A DNA stretch of 64,000 bases from Halichoerus grypus (taxonomy: Eukaryota; Chordata; Mammalia; Carnivora; Phocidae): assembly GCF_964656455.1 (NCBI RefSeq), contig NC_135720.1, positions 51,610,598 to 51,674,597 on the forward strand, written 5' to 3'. This document shows, in pieces, positions 46,977 to 57,839 of the stretch. The notes beneath the pieces are model-generated. The model was not told where the DNA came from. It worked only from the letters and a program-made list of their open reading frames with translations, and searched no databases. Position 1 is the stretch's first letter; each line of letters opens with the position of its first letter. The position numbers were made by a program, and so were the translations under genes.

Positions 46977-47984
46977 GAGGCTAAGTGGAATCAGGCCCCG
47001 GCACAGAGAAGACAGTGAACAGCGTTACCAGGATGCTCTCAAAGGAGTCAGAGAGGAGCGGCAAGATACAGCGTTTGCTAGTTGAACAGAGCGGGAGGGC
47101 GTGGGGAGGGCTCCCTCACCTGGCAAGAGAAACAGTGCTTGTCCCGAATTCCCAAGGGCCGCCGTGGATCCCAAAGTGCCACCCCCACATTTCCAGCTCC
47201 CCATCCAGCCACGGGAAGCAAAGATGAGCACTTAACAAGATCCAGCAAAAACCAGGGAAGGGCACAGCACATTAGAAACACCGTAGCTGAGAACTAAGAT
47301 ACCAACTTCTTTTGCAGGAGGGGGAGACTCTTACACCTACATGTTGGGGAATGGGTTAAGGAAAAGGGGCTCTTTTGTCCTGGCCTTTCTTCCTGGGCTT
47401 CCTGCAGATTTGGGAGCAAAAATGGCTAGCAAGACAAATGCGTTCTGTGGGCTGTGGGTAAAGTAGCAGCCAAGGGAGGAAGGATGAGTGGCTGGTTTTG
47501 CCCTTAAGTCTACCCATTTCCAACCGCCCTCCCGTGCTTCCAGCAGTCACCATATGTTCACAGATTTGTAAATCACAATAAATGTCAGTGAGCTGCTATG
47601 GAATAATTCCCACCTTTGTTCATTTTCCAGCCCCTCCCGTCAGATCACATGGCTTAAATAACGGCCCGCTTCCCTCCCGCTCTTGCATGCTCTTGCACAT
47701 CAAAGTCACAGCCCCTCTACGTTAAGGGCAGTGAGAATGGCCCATTTTACTCCGGTGGGAAAACAGCAGCATCGCAAACTGGCCTGCTAAGCTTTGGATC
47801 GGTCATGAAATGTTTAGTCACTAAAAGTCCTTTTTCCAATGGTTAGATTTTTAAAATATTTCTCTTCTGTAGTGGCATCTTCTAATCAAGCAAATTATCA
47901 CAGGCCCGCAGGAGCAAAGACTGATTCCATCCCGCCCTCGGTGTTTTATTTGCATCCCGAGAGGCTGATAAGGTGGGAGAGAGT
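46977..47984. other. Unique sequence
   Basis: No transposon recognised over 1 kb. Confidence 0.35.
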
Positions 47985-48212
47985 TTGTGTAGTACTCTGG
48001 AGATGGGCTCTCTGGGTTCAAACCCTGGCTCTGCCCCTTACTCGCTGTGTGAAATTGGGCATGCTACGTAGCCAATCCATGCCTCGAGTTTCTCATCCGT
48101 AGAATACACTGATAAAAGTGTCTACCTCAAAGCACTGGGAGGATTAAATGAACTGACCGGTGTGAAGTGACTAGTGCCAGGACCAGATGCCAATTATTAT
48201 TATTAAATAGCC
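47985..48212 (+). mobile_element. MIR SINE
   Basis: 'gtagtactctggagatgggc', 'gttcaaaccctggctctgcc', 'cttactcgctgtgtgaaatt', 'gtttctcatccgtagaatac' and 'gggaggattaaatgaactga' are sense MIR landmarks. Confidence 0.9.
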
Positions 48213-48490
48213 CTGAATATAATCATGTACTTGTTGACCTTTGTGGCTTCTTAAAGGTTAAGTCTTGCAGGGAACTGCAGTGTGTTTGCCCAGGTAGATT
48301 CTGGGCAAGGAAAAGCCCTGGTCTTCCGCACACCGCCCCCCTCACTCTTCCACCTGGCCTTCCCCTCACCAGCATCTCTGACAGTAGTGGGAGGAGGTCT
48401 ACTAGCCAGGGCTAAGTCATTGGCTCACCTGTGCTCAGCAGCAGAGGAGGATAGACAAGACCGAGGGATGGCGTAGAACTGAGGGGGACA

Positions 48491-48666
48491 GGGGCACCTG
48501 GGTGTGCCTTCGGCTCAGGTCACATCTCAGGGTCAGTCTTCCTGCTCAGCGGGGAGTCTGCTTCTCCCTCTACCTCTGCCGCTCCCCTTGCTCGTGCACT
48601 CTCACGCGCACGCGCTCTCTCTCTCTCAAATAAATAAATAAAATCTTTTAAAAAAAAAGAAAAAAA
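48491..48666 (+). mobile_element. CAN-SINE with internal deletions (A-box region lost)
   Basis: Starts 'ggggcacctgggtg' and jumps directly to 'tgccttcggctcaggtca', so the segment that holds the tRNA-like A box (the ggctcagtcggttaagcg region) is gone. A second gap removes the 'tgggatcgagccccgcatcg' region. The tail is normal. Imperfect 15-bp target duplication gaactgagggggaca (48476-48490) / gacctgatagggaca (48667-48681). Confidence 0.92.
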
Positions 48667-48681
48667 GACCTGATAGGGACA

Positions 48682-50109
48682 AAAGAAGTGTCCTCAGCTT
48701 GGAGATTTTCTTTCTTACTTTTCTGCAAGCCTGCTAGAGTTGCTACCTTACACCATTGCATTCTATCCAAGGCATCCAATTATTTGTACATCTGTTTGAA
48801 AAGCAGCCTGCTCTTGGGGGCAGGGACGAGCAGGCCTGGCCCAGCTCCTTGTGACACCAAACAGACTCGCACTGCTCTTGGGATCCCTGCCCAGTGCTCT
48901 GGCCTGGGAGGGGCTGCCAGCTACCCAGAGAGAGTTGGATCTTTTCCATGTAATGAGACGGACTCAAAAGAACAAAGTTGCTCTCAACACCTGCTCACCC
49001 TCTCACAGCTACGAGGGCCAGGAGGGGAATGGGTGCTTGCAGACCACAGGCAATGAAAGAGAAAGAAGGGAAACAAAGAATCAGCAGCCCTTGGTTTGGC
49101 ATCTTCCCGCTGTCCTTTCCCGGGAGGAGCTCAATGCCAAAGTCGCCACGTCCGTCTCTGGGTAGAGAGCTGGAAAATGGAATGGCTCAAAGGGCAGCAG
49201 GTGGGAAAGGATAGAGGGGTCTGGAAAAGCAGCCCCAGAATAATCTCCTTTTTTGCTTAAGCTAGCTTGGAATGAGTTTCTATGACTTGTGCCCTGTCTC
49301 ATTTGTAATACATTTTGTGAGAAATGCAGCATGGACCCCTCGGCCCCAGCAGAATAGCCTGGTCACACTGAAGGAGCCGCAAGGTGGCTGCAGGATCCCC
49401 AAGGCACCCCTTGGGCCTCGCCCCACTCACTGATGGGGCCCTCCAACCTCACCTTTGTTCACTTTGGCCTCAATGCCCAGCCATGGCCGGCCTATTCAGA
49501 GCTCACATGATAGAACTCACAGACCACAGCAGAGACAGGGACGCTATGAAAGGAGTTTCTTAAAACCGAATCTTTCTCTTCCATTGACTGTTGTGATCAT
49601 ATCACTAGGTGTTGCCACAATGTTTGTAGCAGATACCTCTCCCGGTACCTGCCCAGCTCACCGCCAGAGTGATGGCCAAAGGACAGCTGAGTTTATGCCA
49701 TGTGACTCCCGCCCACACTGAGGACTCATCAGACAAGGAGTGAACCCCCAGCCCAGGCTGAACCAGTCTGAATTAGGACCCGATATAAAAGTCTGGGCTC
49801 ATGGCTTGGATGTAGGGTGTGTAATCACAGTGCCACAGGGCGACCATATTTGGCCCTGCAAGCTAGAAGAACAAAAGCCCGTCTGCAGAGAGAGAGAGGG
49901 AGAGAGAGAGAGAGAAATGAAAACCAGAGGAGCCAAAGGGAGTGAGCTGCCTGTGGTCCCGGCTCTCCAGACTCCATTTCTGGATCCAGCCTCCCTTCCT
50001 GCTCGTGCTTTCTGAGAGGTTGCCCAGGAGCCTTCAACTCCGTGCCTTCCTTTTTTTGCGTATTTTTTGGGTTTCTCTTACATGCATCCAGAAGAACTTC
50101 CACGAAGGC
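48682..50109. other. Unique sequence with a (GA)n tract
   Basis: No transposon recognised over 1.4 kb. A short (GA)n lies at 49889-49916. Confidence 0.35.
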
Positions 50110-50312
50110 AGAGAGTGATTCACAGTTTACTGAACGCTTTCACATGTGATGGTGTTTGGATTTTGTTTCTCATGCTACTCTAGGGAGAAGGCAGGGGAAA
50201 TACCATCATGTGCATTTTATGGCCCAAGAATCCCAGGTGATGATAGTTAAAGGTCTCCCAGGCACGGAGGTAGGTCTTTGACCCAGACCCAGCATCCCTT
50301 CCACCTTGAGAC
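50110..50312 (-). mobile_element. Probable MIR fragment
   Basis: 'gtttactgaacgctttcaca', 'catcatgtgcattttatggc' and 'aggcacggaggtaggtcttt' + 'gacccagacccagc' follow the antisense MIR order, strongly diverged. Confidence 0.4.
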
Positions 50313-50756
50313 CTTGACATTTGGCGGTGTGCTTCCAGGAACAGGGACTTTGGCCTCAAGGTATATTCAAAGGTGATGTGCTGCATTCCTAAGCACAATC
50401 AGATACTTCACAAAGAAATAGAAGCTTCAGCTTGATCGTTAGTTGCCACACCTTCATGAGCCTGCGCAGGCCGAGCTGGCCATGCTTCTGACTCCAAAAA
50501 CAAAGTACAGAGAGAAAGCAGAACCGGGCATGGAGTTTTTCGTGGGGAATCCTCCCCCTTATAAAAATACGTGGAGCCTGTGCTATTATGATATCACTCT
50601 AGCATTTGCTATATTTTACGTCTTTCTTCCTCTAGGGCACCTGTGAACAATGGGCAGACAGGTTACATTTCTCTTCCCTACCTTTGTCTGGTCCTCACGG
50701 ACATTTTCTACACAAGGTAGATTAACTCAGGAATTGGCAGTCTCTCCTTCTGGCGC
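50313..50756. other. Unique sequence
   Basis: Nothing recognised. Confidence 0.35.
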
Positions 50757-50801
50757 ACACGTGTGCACGCAAACACACACACGCGCACACGCACACAGCT
50801 T
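50757..50801. repeat. (CA)n/(CG)-containing microsatellite
   Basis: Alternating purine-pyrimidine tract with CGCG interruptions (cacacacacgcgcacacgca), a Z-DNA candidate. Confidence 0.85.
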
Positions 50802-50883
50802 GTGGATACCATTTTTAAAAAAACAGCTTTTTGACATATAAATTCAGATACTATACAATTCACCCATTTAAAATATACAATTC

Positions 50884-51075
50884 GGGCGCCTGGGTGGCTC
50901 AGTTGGTTGGGCGACTGCCTTCGGCTCAGGTCATGATCCTGGAGTCCCTGGATCGAGTCCCGCATCGGGCTCCCTGCTCGGCGGGGAGTCTGCTTCTCCC
51001 TCTGACCCTCCCCCCTCTCATGTGCTTTCTCTCTCATTCTCTCTCTGTCAAATAAATAAAAAAAAAAATTAAAAT
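50884..51075 (+). mobile_element. CAN-SINE
   Basis: Subtype with 'gttgggcgactgccttcggc', 'tcctggagtccctggatcga', 'gcggggagtctgcttctccc' and 'cccccctctcatgtgc'. Perfect 14-bp target duplication aaaatatacaattc at 50870-50883 and 51076-51089. That sequence is also the left flank of the L1 that follows. Confidence 0.95.
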
Positions 51076-51940
51076 AAAATATACAATTCACTCAAACTGT
51101 TCCAAAAAAAATAAAAGAGGAAGGAAAATTTCCAAATTCATTCTATGAGGCCAGTATTACCCTTATACCAAAACCAAAAGCAATTCATCTGATGAACATA
51201 GATGCAAAAATCCTTGACAAAATACTAGCAAACTGAATTCAACAATACATTAAAACTATCATTCACCACAATCAAGTGGGATTTATTCCCGGTATGCAAG
51301 GGTGGTTCAATATTTGCAAATCAATCAACATGATACATCACATCAATAAAAGAAAGGATAAGAACCATATAATCACTTTAATTGATGCAGAAAAAGCTTT
51401 TGACAAAGTAGAACATCCATTCATGATAAAAACCCTCATCAAAGTAGGTTTAGAGGGAAAATAAAGGCCATATATGAAAAAAGTTCATTATTTGCAGATG
51501 ACATGATACTATATATACAGAAAACCCAAAAGACTCCACCAAAAAGCTGCTAGAATGATAAATGAATTCAGTAAGATTGCAGAACACAAAATAAATGTAA
51601 AGAAATCCCTTGCATTTCTATACACACTAATAATGAAGCAGCAGAAAGAGAAATCAAGAAAACAATCCCATTTACAATTACACCCAAAATAATAAAATAC
51701 CTAGGAATGAACTTAACCAAGGAAGTGAAAGACTTGTACTCTGAAAACAATAAAACACTGATGAAAGAAATTAAAGACACAAACAAAAAGATACTCCATG
51801 CTCATGGATTAGAAGAACAAATATTGCTAAAATGTCCATACTACCCAAAGCAATGTACAGATTTAATGCAATCCCTATCAAAATACCAACAGCATGTTTC
51901 ACAGAACTAGAACAAACAATCCTAAAATTTGTATGGAACC

Positions 51941-52133
51941 AGGGCACCTGGTGGCTCAGTTGGTTAAGTGACTGCCTTCGGCTCAGGTCATGATCCCGGG
52001 GTCCTGGGATCAAGTCCCACATCAGCTCCCCCTGCTCAGTGGGGAGTCTGCCTCTCCCTCTCCCTCTGCCTGCACTCCCCCTGCTTGTGCTCTGTCTCTC
52101 TCTCTCAAATAAATAAATAAAATCTTTTTAAAA
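51941..52133 (+). mobile_element. CAN-SINE inside the L1
   Basis: Copy with 'agggcacctggtggctcagt' (one G lost) and 'ttaagtgactgccttcggct'. Perfect 17-bp target duplication aaaatttgtatggaacc at 51924-51940 and 52134-52150, so the L1 frame can be followed across it. Confidence 0.97.
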
Positions 52134-53283
52134 AAAATTTGTATGGAACCGCAAAAGACCCCAAATACTCAAAGCAATCTTGAACAAGAAAACCAAAACC
52201 AGAGATATCACAATTCCAGATTATAAGATATATTACAAAGCTGTAGTAATCAAAAGAGTATGGACTGGCAGAAAAATAGACCCATAGATCAATGGAACAG
52301 AATAAAGAGCCCAGAAATAAACCCACAATTACATGGTCAGTTAATCTTTGACAAAGGAGGTGAGACTATGAAATGGGAAAAAGACAATCTCTTCAACAGA
52401 TGGTGCTGGGAAAACTGGACAGCTACATGCAAAAGGATGAAACTGGACCACTTTCTTACACCAAACACAAAAATAAATTCAAAATGGATTAAAGACCTAA
52501 AGGTGAGACCTGAAACTGTAAAAATCCTAGAAGAGAGCACAGGAAGTAATTTCTCTGACATCAGTTATAGCAACTTCTTTCTAAATGTCTCCTGAGGCAA
52601 GGGAAACAAAAACAAAAATAAAATAAACTATTGGAACTACATCAAAATAAAAAAGCTTCTGCACAGCAAAGGAAACAATTAAAAAAACTAAAAAACAACC
52701 TATTGAGTGGGAGAAGATATTTGCAAATGACATATCTGATAAAGGGTTAGCATCCAAAAAATATAAAGAACTGATACAACTCAACACCCCAAAAACAAAC
52801 AATCCAATTAAAAAATGAGCAGAAAACATGAGCAGACATTTCCCCAAAAAGACATCCAGATGGCCAACAGACACATGAAAAGTTACTCAACATGTCTCAT
52901 CATCAAAGAAATACAAACCAAAGCTACAGTGAGATATCACCTCACACCTGTCAGTATGTCTAAAATCAAAAACACAAGACACAATAAGTGTTGGCGAGGA
53001 TGTGGAGAAAAAAAGAACCCTTGTGTACGATTGGTGGGAATGCAGATTCGTGCAGCCACCACGGAAAACGGTATAGAGATTGCTCAAAAAATTAAAAATA
53101 GAACTACCTTAGGATCCAGTAATTGCACTACTGGGTATTTACCCAAAGAATATGGAAACACAAATTTGAAAAGATATATGCTTCCTTATGTTTATTAAAC
53201 ATTATTTACAATAGCTAAACTACAGAAGCAGCCCAGGTGTCCATTGATAGATGAATGGATAAAAATGTGACATATATGTGTGT

Positions 53284-53285
<2 letters not shown>

Positions 53286-53320
<35 letters not shown>
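53286..53320. repeat. (CA)n microsatellite inside the L1 3' region
   Basis: Uninterrupted CA run preceded by 'atatatgtgtgtgta', located where L1 copies carry 'gaatattacttagccataaa' just downstream. Confidence 0.95.
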
Positions 53321-53322
<2 letters not shown>

Positions 53323-53818
53323 AATATTACTTAGCCATAAAAAGGAATGAAATCTTGCCATTAACAACAACATGGATGGAAATAGAGAGTATAATGCTAA
53401 GCTAAATATGTCCAAGAAAGACAAATACCATATGATTTCATTTATATGTGGAATTTAAGAAACAAAACAAATAAACAAAGGAGAAAAAAGGAGACGAACA
53501 ACAAGAAACCACTCTTAACTATAGAGAACAAACTGATGGTTACCAGAGGGGAGGTGTGAGGGGATGGGTGAAATAAGTGGTGGGGATTAAGAGTACACCC
53601 ATCGTGATGAGCACTGAGCGATGTATGGAATTGTTGAATCACTATATTGTACACCTGAAACTGATATAACACTGTACATTAACTATACTGGAATAAAAGT
53701 AAAAAATTTTAAATTAACATAAAAATGTACAATTCAATGAGTTTTGGTATATTATAGTATTTTTAAAATTTTGGTAAGATATATCTATAACATAAAATTT
53801 TCCATTTTAACCATTTTT

Positions 53819-54006
53819 TTTTAAGATTTTATTTATTTATTTGACAGAGAGAGCAAGAGAGCACAAGCAGGGGGAGCAGGAGAAGGAAAGGGAAAAGCAG
53901 GCTCCCCGCTGAGCAGGGAGCCCGATGCGAGGCTCGATCCCAGGGCTCTGGGATCATGACCTGAGCTGAAGGCAGACGCTCAACCATCTGAGCCACCCAG
54001 GCGCCC
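53819..54006 (-). mobile_element. CAN-SINE
   Basis: Antisense copy. Perfect 17-bp target duplication ccattttaaccattttt at 53802-53818 and 54007-54023, in the old host repeat. Confidence 0.95.
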
Positions 54007-54105
54007 CCATTTTAACCATTTTTAAGTGGCATTAAGTACATTCACAATGTTGTGCAACCATCACCGGTATTTACTTCTCATGAGTACCATTTTTTGCTCT
54101 TGTAC

Positions 54106-54160
54106 TCCTCTCCCTCTCTCTCTCCCTCCCTCCCTTCCTTCTTTCCTTTTTTGTTTTTAA
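54106..54160. repeat. Polypyrimidine (TCTC/CCCT/CCTT)n tract
   Basis: 'ctccctctctctctccctcc' grading into CCTT/TTCC units and a T run: a long pyrimidine strand with triplex (H-DNA) potential. Confidence 0.85.
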
Positions 54161-54374
54161 GGAGAGAAGGAAGCCCATCTCCCCCAAGCCCCGGCTTCCC
54201 CAAGCAGGTGAATCCCCACTGCACTGCTTCACTCTACACTCTTCTACTTAACCAATGTAGAAAAGACTTGAAGGCAAGATGCTGATTTGATCATATGTGA
54301 ATTTCTGCTGCTCCCAAGTCTCCATGACCCAGAGAGAACATAATTCTTCTGGGACATTTCTGATGCCAAGCTCC
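54161..54374. other. Unique sequence
   Basis: Nothing recognised. Confidence 0.35.
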
Positions 54375-54472
54375 TCTGCCGGAAAGGGAACTGCTTGAGT
54401 GCAGGGCTATATATCCTCAGTCTGAACCCCTGAATTCGCCATAGGGGCTCAGCGAATGTCTGCAGAATGGCC
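54375..54472 (+). mobile_element. Probable L2 3' terminus
   Basis: 'aactgcttgagtgcagggct' and 'cataggggctcagcgaatgt' + 'ctgcagaatgg' correspond to the 'ctgtttgagggcagggact ... taggtgctcagtaaatgtttgttgaatg' L2 end. Confidence 0.45.
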
Positions 54473-55579
54473 TTGGCCTCCATTGTGTGGCCCAGATGAA
54501 AGCACCTATAGGGATTCCTGAAGGAATTTCTTCCCAATGGAATGTTAGATTTTGATTTCTCTTCTCCTCATCAACTTTGCTTGCCTCCTCTTACTTCTTA
54601 CTTGTCCTAACTGGTATGAGAAAAGAACCGTCTAGAAATTTGGTCTATTTGGATGTTAATGTGGGCTCAACATTTTGATGCTCTCCCCTGTGGCTGACAG
54701 GGGAGGGTGGGTCCTGAATGAGTACTGGGTGCTGGATCCCTATTTCTGGGTTCTGTGGGGGGTGCACACCCTCCTATCAATCTACTCAGAGTGGAAGAGA
54801 GGGAGGAAGATGGTGGCTTTCCAGAAGGGAAAGCGCAGTTCTCAAGCACAGCCTTGGAGTCTCTCTGCACAGGGCTGACTTGTGAACCTGTCTGGAAGGC
54901 TCCCAATAAGAAGGCCCTGCCAGCCGCTGCTGCCAAAAGCCATCCTTTGGGGGATGGCATAACTGTCATTCACCGTGCAGATGGACAAGCAACAGCCGAG
55001 TCTCTCGTGAGGGTCTTTTGTGTAATTAAATGTACTAGCCTGACAGCCCCCGAAAGAGGGGCAATATCTCCTAAAGGTAAACGGCTTTTCTCTAATCCTG
55101 AATGATGGCATGCTGTTGCTAGGTGCCTATTTTTCTGCCTTTCAAATAAAAAGTGACTAATGGGGTATATTTCATAACACATCTGCAAGTATGTAGTTAT
55201 TCTTATACTTCAATGCCCTTTAAAATATTATTATCTGCCAACACTTGGACTATGTGCTGGTATGCAAATTAGACATAATAAAGAAAGAAGGGAGAAGTTT
55301 CTTGCTCTTGAAAAATCATATTTATAAGGTTAACAAGATTTATATATTGCATCAGGGAACCAGGGTTAGAAAGCAAGACTTTTAAAACGTAATAGTTGGC
55401 AACAATAAAGATTCTCTGGTGTTTTTCCCTGGACAAGATAAAAACTTTTCATCTACGCTGAGGTTTAATGAGATGAGAAAAAAATTCCCACAAAATCAAA
55501 ACACATAGAATCCAACTTCAGGAACAAGGCAAACATTCTAAGTTAAATGTTTCTGTGGCAGGAACAGGAGCAGTGTTTT
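54473..55579. other. Unique sequence
   Basis: No repeat recognised. 54960-55130 could be conserved non-coding sequence; impression only. Confidence 0.35.
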
Positions 55580-55600
55580 AAAAACATGATTTTGCATTTA

Positions 55601-55806
55601 GGGGCGCCTGGGTGGCTCAGTTGGTTAAGCGACTGCCTTCGGCTCAGGTCATGATCCTGGAGTCCCAGGATCGAGTCCCGCATCGGGCTCCCTGCTTGGC
55701 GGGGAGTCTGCTTCTCCCTCTGATCCTCCTCCCTCTCATGCTCTCTGTCTCTCATTCTCTCTCTCTCTCAAATAAATAAATAAAATCTTTAAAAAAACAA
55801 AAAACA
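55601..55806 (+). mobile_element. CAN-SINE, young-looking
   Basis: Subtype with 'ggttaagcgactgccttcgg', 'cctggagtcccaggatcgag', 'ggcggggagtctgcttctcc' and 'cctccctctcatgc'. Perfect 21-bp target duplication starting aaaaacatgattttgcattt (55580-55600 and 55807-55827), the longest clean one in the window. Confidence 0.97.
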
Positions 55807-55827
55807 AAAAACATGATTTTGCATTTA

Positions 55828-57054
55828 AAAAATCAAGTTAAGTTAATCATTTCAATGAGTTATCCATTTAAGCCAGAGAGTGGGCACCTTTTTTTTTTTT
55901 TAATAAAAGGGAAAATACCAAGAAAATTCAATCTAATAAAAGAAAATACACAAAAAAGTGGGAACAATCTACACACACATATACATGTACATGTATGAAT
56001 GTATATGTTGAATTATGAACTACTTTATACACAAACAGAAAAAAGTCCTGAACTCAGTCTCTCAAATAATGGGGTGTTAGGATTTAGCATACATTCTGAC
56101 TATAGGGAACCACTTCTGTAAATGTATATTGGACTAGACTTTTTAATACTCCAACATGAGTTGGAGTAATACCTGAAAGGGACTGAATAGTATGACCAGT
56201 GAAAGATGGGACAGAGCAGTTTGGAAGGACAGTGATGAAAGAGAAAAAAAAAAAAAGCTATCTCCTGTTATACCCCAACGAGTCCAGCCCCTTCGGTACA
56301 ATAGTTATAAGCAAATGGAAGGATGCATGCATGCATGAACAAAAGAAATCATTTCTGTGTAACTTCTTTGGCTCTGTGCCCACCGTCAAGCGCCCTGCTC
56401 AACCTATATCCAGACAAGGTCCTCCCCTCAGCTGCAGGTGGAGCACAGGGTGAGACCTCTCCACCAGCTTGGAGGTGTGGCTGGGGAAAGTCACCGAGTC
56501 GGTGAGTCAGGGAAGGCTGACCTGCCACTCCTGACTTCTCCCAGGTCCGCTGTGGGTTGATCATTCACCAACCCCTTATCAGACACCGTAACTGCTTAGT
56601 GTGACTTTGGCCCCAATAAGAATGAACTTTCAGTGGGCAAGTTAGCAGAGTGCCCAGGTGTGACACCGCCCTATGCTGGGTGCACCTGGGGTTGCTCAGG
56701 ACTCTCTCTGTACAATGTAAGACTCTCTCCGAACACCATGAGAAGCATACTCGCCTCCCCTCCTTGGGGCTCTGCATGTGGCAGAGACCAACCCTGTGTG
56801 AGAAGCATGAATGGTTCCTGCTTTCACCATGTCTCCCTAAAGAGCACAGCACGGGCTCTTTTGCAGAGGAGTCAGTGAGATGAAGTTGGCCAGAAGGTCC
56901 CTTCTAATTTGGCTACTTAAGTGAGGGGCTCATGGTGGTCTCCATGGCATTGTCTCCATTTTTCTTGTGTCACCTAACTACATTGCCCTGGAGCAGGCCA
57001 GTCATTTGCCTGTCTCTTCTTCTAGGGCAGAAGTTTTCTTTGATTCCTAATCCT
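55828..57054. other. Unique sequence
   Basis: No transposon recognised. A short (ATGC)n palindromic run (ggatgcatgcatgcatga) lies at about 56321-56338. Confidence 0.35.
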
Positions 57055-57115
57055 ACCCTAAGTGCCAGGCACAGAGAAGACCCTCAGTAAGTGCTGGCTT
57101 AGTGAATGAATGCGA
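57055..57115 (+). mobile_element. L2/MIR 3' terminus
   Basis: 'taagtgccaggcacagagaa' + 'gaccctcagtaagtgctggc' + 'ttagtgaatgaatg' is a typical L2/MIR terminal sequence. Confidence 0.6.
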
Positions 57116-57139
57116 TTTGCTCTGCTGGGTCTCCTTGAG

Positions 57140-57262
57140 ACAGGTGGAGTTACAGAGCAGACCCATTTTCCAGAGGGAGTAGCTGAGGCACAGACAGACA
57201 GGTGGGGTGCTTTGGCAGAGGTCCCAGGGGAAGCAGAAGGACAGATGAGATTAGAACAGGGT
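57140..57262 (-). mobile_element. MIR fragment
   Basis: 'acccattttccagagggagt' + 'agctgaggcacagacagaca' is the antisense MIR core, followed by 'ctttggcagaggtcccaggg'. Confidence 0.7.
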
Positions 57263-57409
57263 GATGGGCCTTGAAAGATAACCGTGAAGCCAAATGTCTC
57301 AGTAAATGCAAGCCAAGAGCCAGTTGCCTGGAGGCCAGGGCCCTTTCCCAGAGCACAGACTCTTAGCACAGAGCCCCAGACAGTCATAATGGCACCCCAC
57401 CTCTGTTTG
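57263..57409. other. Unique sequence
   Basis: Nothing recognised. Confidence 0.35.
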
Positions 57410-57775
57410 ATAACATTTTACAAATTACCAAATGCTTGCCTACTCTTCACGGTGATCTGGAGGGAGGGCGGGCTGACATTATTATCCACATTTCACAGAT
57501 GACGGTTTGGGGTTTTTTGTTTTTAAAGATTTTATTTATTTGAAAGAGCAAGAGAGAGAGAGAGCGCGCGCGCACAAGCAGGGGCAGAGGGAGAGGGAGA
57601 AGCAGGCTCCCTGCTTAAGCAGGGAGCGCAATGCGGGGCTCGATCCCAGGACCCTGGGGATCACGACCTGAGCCGAAGGCAGACGCCTAATGACTAAGCC
57701 ACCCAGGTGCCCCGGTTAGTTGTTCTTAACGACACACAGCTCCTAAAGGAGGAAGGGTGATGAGCTCAGGTCATG
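57410..57775 (-). mobile_element. MIR SINE split by a CAN-SINE
   Basis: Left part (57410-57513): 'acaaattaccaaatgcttgc', 'attattatccacatttcaca' + 'gatgacgg'. Right part (57714-57775): 'aacgacacacagctcctaaa'. The two read as one antisense MIR if the CAN-SINE is removed. Confidence 0.7.
57524..57713 (-). mobile_element. CAN-SINE
   Basis: Antisense copy with a (GA)n(GC)n expansion (agagagcgcgcgcgcac). Imperfect target duplication ggttttttgttttt (about 57511) / ggttagttgttctt (57714). Confidence 0.93.
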
Positions 57776-57839
57776 TGAGCTTCTCACCAAACCTGGTCAA
57801 ACCCACTGTACAAGAGCACAGGGCACGGGTCTGGCCCCA

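Larger units (their letters stand above)
51090..53715 (+). pseudogene. Carnivore L1 ORF2 (partial) and 3'UTR, dead copy
   Basis: This is the 3' half of a LINE-1, whose ORF2 encodes the endonuclease/reverse transcriptase that copies L1 RNA at a nicked target. It begins inside ORF2 (5'-truncated). RT motif A survives as [15 protein letters not shown] at about 51381-51425 and motif C as LFADDM at 51488-51505, but the segment between them, including motif B, is missing. Downstream come the ORF2 C-terminal codons (open stretches 51707-51910, 52260-52595, 52815-53198 in different frames), a (CA)n expansion at 53286-53320, and the carnivore 3' end 'ctatactggaataaaagtaa'. A CAN-SINE splits it at 51941. 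Flanked by related repeats aaatatacaattca (left) and aaatgtacaattca (right), a likely target duplication. Frameshifts and the deletion make it inactive. Confidence 0.88.
50805..54090 (-). mobile_element. Old antisense LINE-like repeat hosting a younger L1
   Basis: Pieces at 50805-50883 ('ctatacaattcacccattta') and 53716-54090 ('aaatgtacaattcaatgagt', 'agtacattcacaatgttgtg' + 'caaccatcacc') belong to one widespread old repeat, probably the antisense 3' region of an ancient L1. A carnivore L1 and two SINEs are inserted in it. Confidence 0.55.

Noticed and set aside
49889..49916. (GA)n tract as a regulatory GAGA site
   Set aside because: A plain microsatellite with no supporting promoter context.
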